From Pedobacter punctiformis (GTDB lineage Bacteria; Bacteroidota; Bacteroidia; Sphingobacteriales; Sphingobacteriaceae): a stretch of DNA of 64,000 bases. The notes beneath the pieces are model-generated. The model made no database searches, was not told the origin of the DNA, and saw nothing but the letters and a program-made list of their open reading frames with translations. Positions 52,863 through 62,600 of this stretch are shown here, one piece after another; the first letter of the stretch is position 1; each line of letters opens with the position of its first letter. The stretch spans positions 62,001 to 126,000 of the forward strand of contig NZ_JAPWGM010000007.1 of assembly GCF_027213715.1 (NCBI RefSeq), in the 5' to 3' direction. Both the position numbers and the translations under genes were made by a program.

Positions 52863-54995
52863 TTATTCAGGAATTAAAGTAAAATCGATTTGGCGTTTAG
52901 AAAGATCAACTTTTTTAACACGAATCATGACTTCATCACCGAGCTGATACTTTTTCTTCTTGCGCTGACCCACAATACAATAATTTTTTTCGTCAAGCAC
53001 ATAAAAATCATCAGAAATATCCCGTAAACGAATCATGCCTTCACATTTATTTTCTTCAATTTCGACATACATACCCCATTCAGTAACTCCTGAAATGATG
53101 CCTTTATACGCTGTACCTATATTATTTTCCAGATACTCAGCCTGTTTGTATTTAATAGAAGCTCTTTCCGCTTCGGCCGCTCTTTTCTCCATCGCAGAAG
53201 AATGTACACTGGCTACTTCGTAGAATTCAGCATCTGCCGACTTTCCATTCTCCAGGTAATTTTGCAATAAACGGTGCACCATTACATCAGGGTAACGCCG
53301 GATAGGTGAAGTGAAATGTGTGTAGTAATCGAAAGCTAAACCGTAATGACTTGTTTTTTTAGTCGAATAAATGGCTTTAGCCATTGATCTGATTGCTAGC
53401 GAAGTTAAAATATTTTGCTCTTTTTTACCCTCAACATCGGTCATTAAGTAGTTTAAAGATTTTGCAATTTCCTTATCTGATTTCGTATTGATTTTATAGC
53501 CAAATCGCGATGCAAACTGTGCAAAAGTATTCAGAGTTTCCATATTTGGAGAGTCGTGGACACGATACACAAATGTTAATTTATCTTTTCCTTTAACTTT
53601 TTTTGCAATAAACTCAGCTACTTTCCGGTTGGCCAGCAACATATAATCTTCAATCAGCTTATGGGCATCTTTCCGCTCTTTCACATACACTCCAATCGGT
53701 TTTCCGGCTTCATCAAGTTTAAACTTAACTTCAGCACTTTCGAAACTAATCGCTCCATTTTTAAACTTACGATCGCGTAAAATGTAGGCCAGTTCATTTA
53801 GTTTTTGAATTTCGGCAGCATAATCTCCGGTTTTGCTTTCAATAACTTCCTGCGCTTCTTCGTAACTAAATCTCCTGTCGGAGTGAATAACCGTTTTACC
53901 ATACCACTCAGACTGAATATTAGCTTGTTCATCCAGCTCAAACACTGCAGCAAAACACAATTTATCTTCGTGAGGACGTAAAGAACAAACTCCATTGCTC
54001 AATCGTTCTGGTAGCATAGGGATTACGCGGTCGACCAGGTAAACAGAAGTTGCCCTGCTGTAAGCTTCCTTATCTAATTCGGTTCCCTGAATTACATAAT
54101 GTGAAACATCTGCTATATGCACTCCAATTTCGTGGTTTCCATTTGGTAGTTTTTGATAAGAAATGGCGTCATCAAAATCCTTTGCATCTGCAGGGTCGAT
54201 GGTGAAAGTCAATATTTTTCTAAAATCTTTTCTCTTTGCAATTTCATCTGCTGCAATTTCTTCAGGAATTGCATTTGCTTCTTTTTCTACAGATGGGGGG
54301 AAGGAAAGCGGAAAACCATATTGTGCAAGTATGGCATTCATTTCTGTATTGTTTTCGCCCTGATCTCCAAGTACGTGTTTTACCACACCGATTGGATTTT
54401 TAGCGCCTTCGGGCCAATCGGTTAAAGAAACCAACACCCGCTGACCATTTTTTGCACCCAAAATATCCGCAAGAGGCACAAAAATATCATGCATCATCTT
54501 TTTATCATCGGCAATAACAAAGGCAAAACGATCTGAAATTTTTATAACCCCTGTAAAATCTGATTTGGCTCTTTTGATGATTTCAATAACTTCACCATCA
54601 TTTTTGCGGCCATTCTTTTTGGCAAAGACATATACTTTAACGGTATCGCCGTGTAATGCATTTTTTAGTTTTCTTGGTGCTACAAAAACATCTTTCTCAA
54701 ATTCATCATCAGGCACAATATAAGCCGACCCATCCGCGGTCATATCTACTTTACCAACAATAAAATTCTGAAGCTCTTTAAGTTTATATTTTCCTTTTTC
54801 GGGTTCTAAAAAGCTGCCGTTTCCTTTACCTTCTTTTAATATTTCTAAGATAGTTTCTCTCGATTCCTGATCTGTAAGGTTTAATTTGGCCGAAACTTGT
54901 TTGTAATTGAGCAGTTGATTTCCATTTTTCTCAAAAACATCACTAATTAACTGATTGAGAACCAATTTTATATTTGCCGATTTTTTCTTTGCCAT
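52863..54995 (-). CDS. rnr: Ribonuclease R
   Basis: RNase R is a processive 3'-to-5' exoribonuclease that degrades structured RNA and acts in rRNA quality control and trans-translation. The 710-residue protein has an N-terminal helical region, cold-shock-type RNA-binding domains (about 78-215), a central RNB catalytic domain with the Asp cluster in TIDPADAKDFDDAI (Asp267, 270, 273, 275 and 276), and a C-terminal S1 domain (about 628-708, YKGIISGVTEWGMYVEIEENKCEGMIRL). The long RNB domain with the S1 tail distinguishes it from RNase II only partly, but the length favours RNase R. Confidence 0.95.
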   Translation of the reverse strand: MAKKKSANIKLVLNQLISDVFEKNGNQLLNYKQVSAKLNLTDQESRETILEILKEGKGNGSFLEPEKGKYKLKELQNFIVGKVDMTADGSAYIVPDDEFEKDVFVAPRKLKNALHGDTVKVYVFAKKNGRKNDGEVIEIIKRAKSDFTGVIKISDRFAFVIADDKKMMHDIFVPLADILGAKNGQRVLVSLTDWPEGAKNPIGVVKHVLGDQGENNTEMNAILAQYGFPLSFPPSVEKEANAIPEEIAADEIAKRKDFRKILTFTIDPADAKDFDDAISYQKLPNGNHEIGVHIADVSHYVIQGTELDKEAYSRATSVYLVDRVIPMLPERLSNGVCSLRPHEDKLCFAAVFELDEQANIQSEWYGKTVIHSDRRFSYEEAQEVIESKTGDYAAEIQKLNELAYILRDRKFKNGAISFESAEVKFKLDEAGKPIGVYVKERKDAHKLIEDYMLLANRKVAEFIAKKVKGKDKLTFVYRVHDSPNMETLNTFAQFASRFGYKINTKSDKEIAKSLNYLMTDVEGKKEQNILTSLAIRSMAKAIYSTKKTSHYGLAFDYYTHFTSPIRRYPDVMVHRLLQNYLENGKSADAEFYEVASVHSSAMEKRAAEAERASIKYKQAEYLENNIGTAYKGIISGVTEWGMYVEIEENKCEGMIRLRDISDDFYVLDEKNYCIVGQRKKKKYQLGDEVMIRVKKVDLSKRQIDFTLIPE

Positions 54996-55112
54996 ACGCT
55001 AAACTGAATTTACCGAATATACAGAAAAGATAGAAAAAGCGGGTAAAATGGGAGTTAATATGTAAAACAGATGATGTTTGAAATGGATTTCGAAAGCACC
55101 GTTCTTTGAAAA

Positions 55113-56816
55113 TTATTGTCCCGGAATGGCCTCAATCAATTTTTTGGTATAGGCTGCCTTTGGCGAATAGAAAATTTGTTCAGGGAAACCTTCCTCTTCA
55201 ATTTTGCCCTTATTCATAACCAAAATTCGGTCAGAAATATGTTTTACCACAGCTAAATCATGAGATATGAAAATATAGGTTAATCCAAACTCCCGTTGAA
55301 GGTCTTTAATTAAATTTAAAACCTGTGCCTGTACAGAAACATCAAGGGCTGAAACCGACTCGTCACAAATAATGAACTTAGGCTCCAGCGCTAAAGCACG
55401 GGCAATTACAATCCGCTGCCTTTGTCCACCGCTAAACTCGTGCGGATAACGGTTAAAATGCTCTTCCTTTAAACCAACTTTGGTCATCAACTCTAAAACC
55501 CTTTGTTTTCGTTCGGCTTCGTTATTGTACAGTTTGTGTACTTGTAAAGGCTCTAAAATAGACTGACCCACACTTAATTTAGGGTTGAGAGAGGCATAAG
55601 GATCCTGGAAAATGATCTGAATGTCTTTTCTAAGTTTTCTAAGTTCGGCTTTACTAATGGCGGTAATGTCCTGGCCGTTAAAAATTACTTTTCCGGATGT
55701 TGGCTTAATTAATTGAAGAATGGTACGGCCAAGCGTGGTTTTGCCACAACCGGATTCGCCTACCAAACCTAACGTTTCGCCCGGAAAAACCTCAAAATTA
55801 ATCTGATCTACCGCTTTAACGTAATCAACTTTTTTACTGAATAAACCACTATTGATTGGATACCAGGTACATAAATTTTCAACTTTTAATAAGGGCTGCG
55901 CAGCATAAAGCTGTTCTCTTCTCAACGTAATTTCGGCATTCGTTAATTGATTTGAAGCCTGCAGGTGTGCGGAAGCATCATCTATTTTGCCTGTTAAAAA
56001 ATCGGCAACCACTGGAAGTTTCTTTAATTGCAAGGCCGGTGAGGGCCGGCAAGCTAATAAACCTTTGGTATAAAGATGTTGTGGATTACTGAAAATGGAT
56101 TTGGCAGGGCCTTGTTCCACAATTTCTCCTTTGTACATCACCGCAACCTCGTCAGCAATTTCATTTACAACGCCTAAATCATGCGAAATAAAAATCATAG
56201 CCATATTACGCTCTTCCTTTAATTTAAGGAGTAGCTGCAAAATAGTTTTCTGAACCGTTACATCTAAGGCAGTTGTGGGCTCATCGGCAATCAGCAATTT
56301 GGGATTACAGCTTAAAGCCATTGCAATCATTACTCTTTGCTTTTGTCCACCCGAAATTTGATGTGGATAACTGTCGAATATTTTTTCTGGCCTTGGTAAT
56401 TGTACTTCATTAAATAAAGCAATGGTTTGTTTTTTGGCCTCGGCTTTATCTACTTTTTGATGCAGAATAATTGCTTCGGCTACCTGATAACCGCAAGTAA
56501 AAACCGGATTTAAGGAGGTCATGGGTTCCTGAAAAATCATTGAAATCTGATTTCCACGATATTGCCTGATCTCGTTTGAACTTAAATTAAGCAGACTGAT
56601 TTGTTCAAAACTGATATCGCCGGTAATTTTGGCCGAACGTTCATCATGCAAACGCATAATGGAAAATGAAGTTACAGACTTGCCCGAACCGGATTCGCCG
56701 ACAATGCCTAAAACGGTTCCTTTTTTTACGTTAAAGTTAATTTGTTTTACAGCTTTGAACCAGGTTTTTTCTTCCTGATTAAAAAAATCGATACTTAAGT
56801 TTTCTACATTTAACAT
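55113..56816 (-). CDS. Fused oligopeptide-type ABC transporter ATPase
   Basis: This 567-residue cytoplasmic protein fuses two ABC ATPase domains of the DppD/DppF type, as in YejF or GsiA. The first domain has Walker A GESGSGKS, the signature SGGQKQRV and the Walker B LLIADEPTTALD. The second has Walker A GESGCGKT, the signature SGGQRQRI and Walker B ICDESVSALD. A typical oligopeptide-family linker after domain one contains the YTKGLLACRPSP segment. It powers import of peptides or similar solutes. The permease and binding-protein genes are not in this neighbourhood. Its start overlaps the exonuclease stop as TGATG. Confidence 0.93.
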   Translation of the reverse strand: MLNVENLSIDFFNQEEKTWFKAVKQINFNVKKGTVLGIVGESGSGKSVTSFSIMRLHDERSAKITGDISFEQISLLNLSSNEIRQYRGNQISMIFQEPMTSLNPVFTCGYQVAEAIILHQKVDKAEAKKQTIALFNEVQLPRPEKIFDSYPHQISGGQKQRVMIAMALSCNPKLLIADEPTTALDVTVQKTILQLLLKLKEERNMAMIFISHDLGVVNEIADEVAVMYKGEIVEQGPAKSIFSNPQHLYTKGLLACRPSPALQLKKLPVVADFLTGKIDDASAHLQASNQLTNAEITLRREQLYAAQPLLKVENLCTWYPINSGLFSKKVDYVKAVDQINFEVFPGETLGLVGESGCGKTTLGRTILQLIKPTSGKVIFNGQDITAISKAELRKLRKDIQIIFQDPYASLNPKLSVGQSILEPLQVHKLYNNEAERKQRVLELMTKVGLKEEHFNRYPHEFSGGQRQRIVIARALALEPKFIICDESVSALDVSVQAQVLNLIKDLQREFGLTYIFISHDLAVVKHISDRILVMNKGKIEEEGFPEQIFYSPKAAYTKKLIEAIPGQ

Positions 56817-57529
56817 CAGGATACAATTGTAATGTTTTCTGATGAAATTATTTTCATCCCTTTAAATTTTAGCAGGATCTGAGCCGTAGTAATCACATCT
56901 TTTTGACAATAGGTTACAATACGCCCCAAATTTTGTTCTTCGTAATAAACGGTTCTCACCATATTTCCGTCAATATCATCTTTAGGCGTTTGAATATTTA
57001 AAATAGTTGCTAGGAGGTTTAAAGAGGTATAATGTTTATGATCTCCGAATTTCCAAAGTTCCATGGTATCCAGATGATTTACTTCCCATGGTTTTTTACC
57101 GGCAATTTGTAATATTTTAGGAATTTCAATACCATTAACAATCATTCTCCTGCACAAATACGGATAATCAAATTCTTTTCCGTTATGCGCACATAAAACC
57201 AGGGTGGGAATTTGTTTTTCCAGCAGGGCAGCGAACTGATTCAAAATTTCAGATTCATTGTGCCCAGAGAAAGACTTAATACGGAGCGATTGTACTTTAT
57301 TTTGCAGACTAAATATGCCTAAACTGATGCAGATAATCTTCCCGAACTCGGCTAAAATGCCTGCACGTTCATAAAATTCTTCTGCACTTTGTTCTGGTTT
57401 TCGTTGAAAATGGGTTTTCTGCTCCCATAAATCCTGGAAATGTTCGGGCAGTTCTTTAAATGACTGGTACTGCGGAACGGTTTCGATATCGATGACCATT
57501 ACCTGATTAAGATCGAGCGTTTTTAACAT
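56816..57529 (-). CDS. PolB-like 3'-5' exonuclease
   Basis: This 237-residue protein has a DnaQ/PolB-type exonuclease fold of the PF10108 group. The catalytic acids Asp14 and Glu16 lie in MVIDIETVP, and CAHNGKEFDYPYLCRRM carries the second acidic motif. NLGRIVTYCQKDVITTAQIL contains the C-terminal Asp. It probably acts in DNA or RNA repair or processing. The longest ORF begins with a TTG at 57544; the ATG at 57529 is preferred. It is translationally coupled to the ABC ATPase gene downstream, an unexplained pairing. Confidence 0.85.
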   Translation of the reverse strand: MLKTLDLNQVMVIDIETVPQYQSFKELPEHFQDLWEQKTHFQRKPEQSAEEFYERAGILAEFGKIICISLGIFSLQNKVQSLRIKSFSGHNESEILNQFAALLEKQIPTLVLCAHNGKEFDYPYLCRRMIVNGIEIPKILQIAGKKPWEVNHLDTMELWKFGDHKHYTSLNLLATILNIQTPKDDIDGNMVRTVYYEEQNLGRIVTYCQKDVITTAQILLKFKGMKIISSENITIVS

Positions 57530-57599
57530 AAAACAATATAGCAATAAGAATCTAATAATGAGGTGGCCTTAAAGCTGCTAATTTGTGAGAATATTTTTT

Positions 57600-57607
57600 T
57601 AGGTTTG
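57600..57607 (+). promoter_or_regulatory. -7 box next to the DUF1579 start
   Basis: TAGGTTTG ends three bases before the ATG at 57611. A TTTG lies only 14 bp upstream, shorter than usual, so this is a weak prediction of a leaderless message. Confidence 0.3.
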
Positions 57608-57610
57608 GAT

Positions 57611-58111
57611 ATGGCAACAAGCAAATTTGAACAATCTTTAGAAAATGGTTCGCACAAACAGCTGATGGATTTAGCTGGTGAGTGGCATGGGACAACAAAA
57701 ACCTGGTTTGAAAAAGATGTATTGGCAGATGAATCTCCGATGCAGGCTAAAATTACGGTGATTTTAGGCAGCCGATTTATTTCTTACGATTATCAGGGAA
57801 GTTTAGAGGGTAAACCCTTTGAGGGCAAAATGATAATTGGTTTTGATATTCCTTATCAACGTTTTACCGCAAGCTGGGTAGACAGCTTTCATATGGGTAC
57901 ACAAATTATGCTTTCGAGTGGTAAAGCTACAGCTAATGGTTTTTCGATTTTTGGAGAATATGGCAGCCCAGAATATGGAGAGCAGCTTTGGGGCTGGAGA
58001 ACAACGCTGGAAATCATCAACGGAGATGAAATTATATTGACTGCGTACAATGTTTCGCCGGAAGGGGAAGAAGCTAAAGCAACTGAAACGGTTTATAAAA
58101 GAGCTGGTTAA
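57611..58111 (+). CDS. DUF1579 domain protein
   Basis: This 166-residue cytoplasmic protein of the DUF1579 family is built from antiparallel strands. Family hallmarks are LMDLAGEWHGTTKTWFEKD near the N terminus, the central GSRFISYDYQGSLEGKPFEGKMIIGFD, and YQRFTASWVDSFHMGT. Function is unknown. The longest ORF starts with a GTG at 57563, but the ATG at 57611 (MATSKFEQ) fits the family better. It is convergent with the DUF72 gene, with a hairpin between. Confidence 0.85.
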   Translation: MATSKFEQSLENGSHKQLMDLAGEWHGTTKTWFEKDVLADESPMQAKITVILGSRFISYDYQGSLEGKPFEGKMIIGFDIPYQRFTASWVDSFHMGTQIMLSSGKATANGFSIFGEYGSPEYGEQLWGWRTTLEIINGDEIILTAYNVSPEGEEAKATETVYKRAG

Positions 58112-58122
58112 TAAATAGTCTT

Positions 58123-58156
58123 GTCCTGAATATTTTACTGAAAGAATATTCAGGAC
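58123..58156. terminator. Convergent terminator between DUF1579 and DUF72 genes
   Basis: The perfect 12-bp arms 58123-58134 and 58145-58156 (GTCCTGAATATT and its complement) have a 10-nt loop. T-runs are short. Confidence 0.7.
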
Positions 58157-58162
58157 ATCTAA

Positions 58163-59059
58163 TTAAAATAAATTCGGCTGACTTTGATTGGCCATTACAG
58201 GAATTTTTAAATCTGTTCCAATAGCATCATTTAGTTTTTGAGTGAAATAAGCAGAAAATAAGGGTGAAGAAAGTTCAACATTTTGATGCACAAAGAAGTA
58301 TAAATTTTGCAAGCCTTCTTTTTTCCATTCTACAATTCTGTCAATCCAGCTGTCTAAACGTTTTTTATCAATGTCGTCTACATTAGCCCCTACAAAACGA
58401 ACAAAAGCAGTAGGAGAGGTTAATCTCATGTGCATCATATCTCTTCTTCCGGCAGTATCAACAATAATATTTGCTACTCCATGATCCTGGAATAGCCGGG
58501 CAAACTCACTGGCAATGGCAGGGTTTGAAAACCATTCTTCATTTCTGACTTCAACAGCTAAAGGAATTACTTTTGGAAATTCTTCTATAACAGTTTTTAA
58601 ACGGCTAAAATCCTTTGGTTTAAAATTATCATGTAACTGCAAAAAGGCCATTCCAAATTTCTCCTCGAAATTGCTTACTGCATCGCAAAACTGCTCAACA
58701 GGCTCTTTAACGTTAATCAATCTTTTAAAATGACTGATTGTGTTGGTTAGTTTAGGGAAGAATTTAAATCCATCAGGTGTTTTTTCTTTCCAGGTTGTTA
58801 CTTGTTCTCTTGAAGGCATGCCGTAGAAAGTAGCATTAAGTTCAATTGAATTAAATTGGGTAGAATAATAAGATAATTCATCTTTTGTTCCCTTTGGATA
58901 AAAGCCTTTCAAATCCGTTTTATTCCATTTAGCGCAGCCAACATAAGCCTCAAAAGACTGTTTTGATTTATTTGCTTTTAAAATGGCTGATGTTTCAGGA
59001 GCATCTGCAGGAAGTTTAAAATCTATTATGGAAGGATCTTCTACTTGACCGAATTTCAT
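58163..59059 (-). CDS. DUF72 (YecE-like) protein
   Basis: This 298-residue protein has the DUF72 TIM-barrel fold. The hallmarks are YVGCAKWNKTDLKGFYPKGT at about residues 38-57, YSTQFNSIELNATFYGMP, and PLAVEVRNEEWFSNP with the conserved Glu. FVRFVGANVDDIDKKRLDSW and LYFFVHQNVELSSPLF close the barrel. Function is unknown; nucleic-acid or sugar processing has been suggested for the fold. A consensus -7 (TATATTTG, 59099 to 59092) lies 33 bp upstream of the start. Confidence 0.9.
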   Translation of the reverse strand: MKFGQVEDPSIIDFKLPADAPETSAILKANKSKQSFEAYVGCAKWNKTDLKGFYPKGTKDELSYYSTQFNSIELNATFYGMPSREQVTTWKEKTPDGFKFFPKLTNTISHFKRLINVKEPVEQFCDAVSNFEEKFGMAFLQLHDNFKPKDFSRLKTVIEEFPKVIPLAVEVRNEEWFSNPAIASEFARLFQDHGVANIIVDTAGRRDMMHMRLTSPTAFVRFVGANVDDIDKKRLDSWIDRIVEWKKEGLQNLYFFVHQNVELSSPLFSAYFTQKLNDAIGTDLKIPVMANQSQPNLF

Positions 59060-59230
59060 GTGGCTGAGTTTTTAGGTATTGGAAATATATTCAAATATAA
59101 AAGGCTTTATTCTAATTTACCCGATTAAAAATATAAAATATCATTAAGTCGGCTCAGCGGGATTTTAAACCTTTATTTCATCACTTTAATGTAAGGATTG
59201 ATTTATTTTAAAATAAATTCTATTAAAAAG

Positions 59231-59245
59231 GTAGATATTATCTAC
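59231..59245. promoter_or_regulatory. Palindromic operator overlapping the susC-locus promoter
   Basis: GTAGATATTATCTAC is a 15-bp palindrome (7-bp arms around one base) whose right arm overlaps the first three bases of the -7 box at 59243-59250. The position is ideal for a repressor. The regulator is unknown. Confidence 0.5.
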
Positions 59246-59250
59246 ATTTG
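59243..59250 (+). promoter_or_regulatory. -7 box of the riboswitch-susCD transcript
   Basis: TACATTTG matches the consensus. No clear TTG lies at the usual distance upstream. The predicted start is about 28 nt before the riboswitch. Confidence 0.5.
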
Positions 59251-59281
59251 CCAAACCAAAAATTGGTAGTTCTTTAGATAT

Positions 59282-59375
59282 TTATCCAGAAAGACGGAGG
59301 GAAAGGCCCTGTGAAGTCTTAGCAACCCCAGAAATGGTAGGTGCTAAATCCTGCTTCTGCAAAGAAGAAAGATAA
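59282..59375 (+). ncRNA. SAM-I (S-box) riboswitch
   Basis: The sequence has the conserved S-box core in order: TTATC at the 5' P1 strand, GGAGGGAAAGGCCC, the TGAAG following it, AGCAACC, then GGTGCTAAATCC and the closing GAAAGATAA. P1 forms from 59282-59286 (TTATC) with 59371-59375 (GATAA). S-box RNAs bind S-adenosylmethionine and turn off sulfur-metabolism genes. A 6-bp hairpin (AATTTG 59378-59383 with CAAATT 59390-59395) follows and could be part of the expression platform, but no classical U-run terminator is evident. Downstream lie a Cys-run leader ORF and susCD. Confidence 0.93.
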
Positions 59376-59463
59376 TAAATTTGTTTTCACAAATTATTCT
59401 AAAGGATGATCTGATTTACATAAGTATCAATTGAGCCAGATTTTAATTGATTATTTATTTTTT

Positions 59464-59565
59464 ATGAAGAAGTTATCCTTAAGTATCCGAGTTCTCCCAA
59501 AGTCATTTGTTAATGACTCAACTTTCAATCAGTACGATTTAATCATGTGCTGTTGCTGTAGCTAG
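59464..59565 (+). CDS. Cys-run leader peptide (33 codons) between riboswitch and susC
   Basis: This small ORF starts MKKLSLSIRVLPKS and ends LIMCCCCS, with four consecutive Cys codons (TGC TGT TGC TGT) just before AGC and the TAG stop. The last Cys codons and stop are part of a hairpin (CTGTAG 59556-59561 with CTACAG 59567-59572) followed by TTTTCTT, resembling a small terminator. The peptide is not a signal peptide. Ribosome stalling at Cys codons under cysteine shortage would change folding of this hairpin, an attenuation-like logic. The ORF ends 97 bp before susC. Confidence 0.65.
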   Translation: MKKLSLSIRVLPKSFVNDSTFNQYDLIMCCCCS

Positions 59566-59579
59566 CCTACAGTTTTCTT
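59556..59579 (+). terminator. Attenuator-like hairpin overlapping the Cys codons
   Basis: CTGTAG and CTACAG form a 6-bp stem with a 5-nt loop holding the leader stop codon, then TTTTCTT. It is too short to be a strong terminator alone, but its overlap with the Cys run is notable. Confidence 0.4.
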
Positions 59580-59662
59580 ATCCAAATTTCATATTTAAAG
59601 ATGACCTGTTTTTTACGGGCAGGGATTCTATTGTTTCAAAAATTATTAAAACACACACGCAA

Positions 59663-62600
59663 ATGTTTCAAAACAGACTTCTACTTTTCGGCCTTTTCTG
59701 GCTATTTACAATTTTTAGTCTCTCTGCCCGGGGGCAAGGTAAATTATCGGGTTCGGTAACAGATAAGGCCGATGGATTGCCGATACCGGGTGTTAGTATT
59801 CGGGTTGAAGGTAAAAATACAGGTGCCATTACAGATACAAACGGTCAGTTTAGTATTCAGGCAGCCAGTGGTGATGTACTTAGCATCAGTTATATTGGCT
59901 ATCAAACTCAAACTTTTAAAATAAATAATGCCGGTAAAATTCAGATTGCTTTAGAGCAGGCTAAAAATAATCTTCAGGAAGTTGTAATCACGGCTTTAGG
60001 AATTAACAAAGAGAAAAAATCTTTAGGTTATGCCATTCAGGAAGTTAAGGGATCAGATTTAGCCGAAGCGAAAGAAAGTAACCTGGTTAATGCACTGGCT
60101 GGAAAAGTAGCCGGTGTAAACATTACCAATAGTCAGGGTAACATGGGGTCATCCCGCATTGTTATCCGTGGCGAAACTTCAATATCAGGCAATAATCAAC
60201 CTTTATTTGTGGTAGATGGGGTTCCCGTGGATAACTCTCAGTTGGGCGCCGGTGGTTCAAGGGATTTTGCCAATGCCATTTCAGACATTAACTCGGAAGA
60301 TATAGAAACCATCAGCGTTTTAAAAGGCCCAAATGCCGCGGCTTTATATGGTTCAAGAGCTGCCAATGGGGTTATTATCATCAAAACAAAATCAGGGAAA
60401 AGAGGTAAGGCAAGCAGTATTTCTATAAACTCAAGTACAACGTTTGAAGATTTGTTGGTTCTTCCTGAATATCAGGATGTCTTTGGGCAGGGATCAAACG
60501 GAGAGTTTAGCTATGTTAACGGTAAAGATAAAGGGGTAAATGATGGTGTTGATGAAAGCTGGGGCCCTAAAATGGACGGACGTTTAATTCCACAGTTCAA
60601 TTCAAATGGTGTAGCCGTTCCATTTGTTCCACATCCAAATAACGTACGTGATTTTTTTGAAACCGGTCATACTTTAAACAACGGTGTATCATTTACGGGT
60701 GGAGGCGATGCTTACAATTACCGCTTCTCGTATAACAATAGTGCCCAAAAAGGAGTAATTCCTAATTCCGAGCTGAACAAAAACAGTTTTGGATTAAATA
60801 CCAGTTTTGACTTGCTGCCAAAATTGAAGCTTGATTTAAGCGCAAATTATGTACGCACTTCTTCTGATAATTTACCGGGTGCCGGAGGGAAACGTTCAAC
60901 CAGTACCATGTTGCAGTTTTTATGGTTTGGCCGTCAGGTAGATGTAGGTGCACTTAAAAATTATATTGGTGCCGATGGGCAACCCTTCAACTGGAATAAC
61001 AGTTATTATAGCAATCCTTATTTCATTGCCTACGAGAATACGGTTGCACAACGCCGCGACCGTTTAATTGGTACAGTGGGCTTAACGTATCAAATCAACA
61101 GCACTTTAAAAGCAAATTTTCATACCGGAAATGACTATTACAATGACAGACGTAAATTAAAGGTAGCTTATGGTACTAATGGTACACCTCTGGGCTCTTA
61201 TCAGGAAGTAGGATATACGGTTAACGAGAACAATACGGAAGCGAGTTTAAGTTTTAACAAACACTTAAATAAAGATTTCAATCTCGATGTTTTAGCCGGA
61301 GGAAATTTACGTTCTAAGTTTAACGAAGAAAATAATCAAACTGCTCAGAATTTGGCAGTAGCCGGAATTTATACTTTAAAAAATTCGCGTGACCCGTTAA
61401 TATCTTCAAACTCCTTTGGCAAACTAAAGGTTTATAGTGTGTTTTCTTCCGCACAACTGGGTTTTAGAGATTATGCCTATTTAAATGTTACGGCCAGAAA
61501 TGACTGGTCATCTACCTTACCCGCAAAAAATAATTCATATTTCTACCCATCAGTAAATGGAAGCCTTATTTTGAGCGAGGCATTTGACTGGAAAAGTGAT
61601 GTACTTACCTTTGCAAAGCTTCGTGGAGGTTGGTCCAGAGTTGGTAAAGATACCGACCCTTATCAATTACTTAATACCTATTCATTCAACCCTGTTTTTG
61701 GCAGTTATCCTTTATTAAGCCTTACCGACCGCTATCTAAATCCGGATTTAAAACCTGAATACACCAATTCGAGCGAAATAGGATTTGAACTGGCTTTTTT
61801 AAAAAGTAGAATCCGCCTGGATGTGAGTGCCTATAACACCAACAGTTTCAACCAGATTTTTAATGCCGATGTAAGTTCCGGAACCGGATTTAGTCAAAAG
61901 CTTATCAACGCCGGCCGCATTAATAACAAAGGGGTAGAGGTACAATTAGGGCTTACTCCAGTAAAACAAACTGGTGGCTTACAGTGGGATGTAAATGTTA
62001 ATTATTCGCTCAACAGAAGCAAAGTAGTAGAACTGGATCCGGAAGGTAATTTCCAGAATGTAATTTTAGGTTCAGGTGGTGTACAGGTTCTGGCCTCAGT
62101 TGGTCAGCCTTACGGAACATTATTTGGAACTACTTACCTGCGAAATGCAAATGGTGATATCCTGGTAAATTCAAGCGGTTATGCGCAGGTAGATCCAACC
62201 AAACATGTGTTAGGTGTTTATACTCCAAAATGGATTGGAAGCATTAATAACGATTTTAGTTATAAAGGCTTTACCCTCGGCTTTTTAGTTGATGCCAAAG
62301 TTGGAGGTTTAATTTATTCAGGTACGCATGCAACAGGTTTTACTACCGGCGTTTTAGCCGAGACTTTGCCGGGTAGAGATGAAGAACACGGCGGTTTACC
62401 TTACTATTATCCGGGTAATAACAAAACACTGGCGGCAGTACAGCTAAGCTCGCACAGCAGTACAGCACCGGGTGCCGCGACAGTTTATCATGATGGGGTT
62501 ATTTTTGATGGGGTTAGAGCCGATGGTTCAAAAAACACCAGCGTTTTATCTGCGCAACAATATTATAAAGCCATTGCCAATGTAAATGAAGCACATGTGT

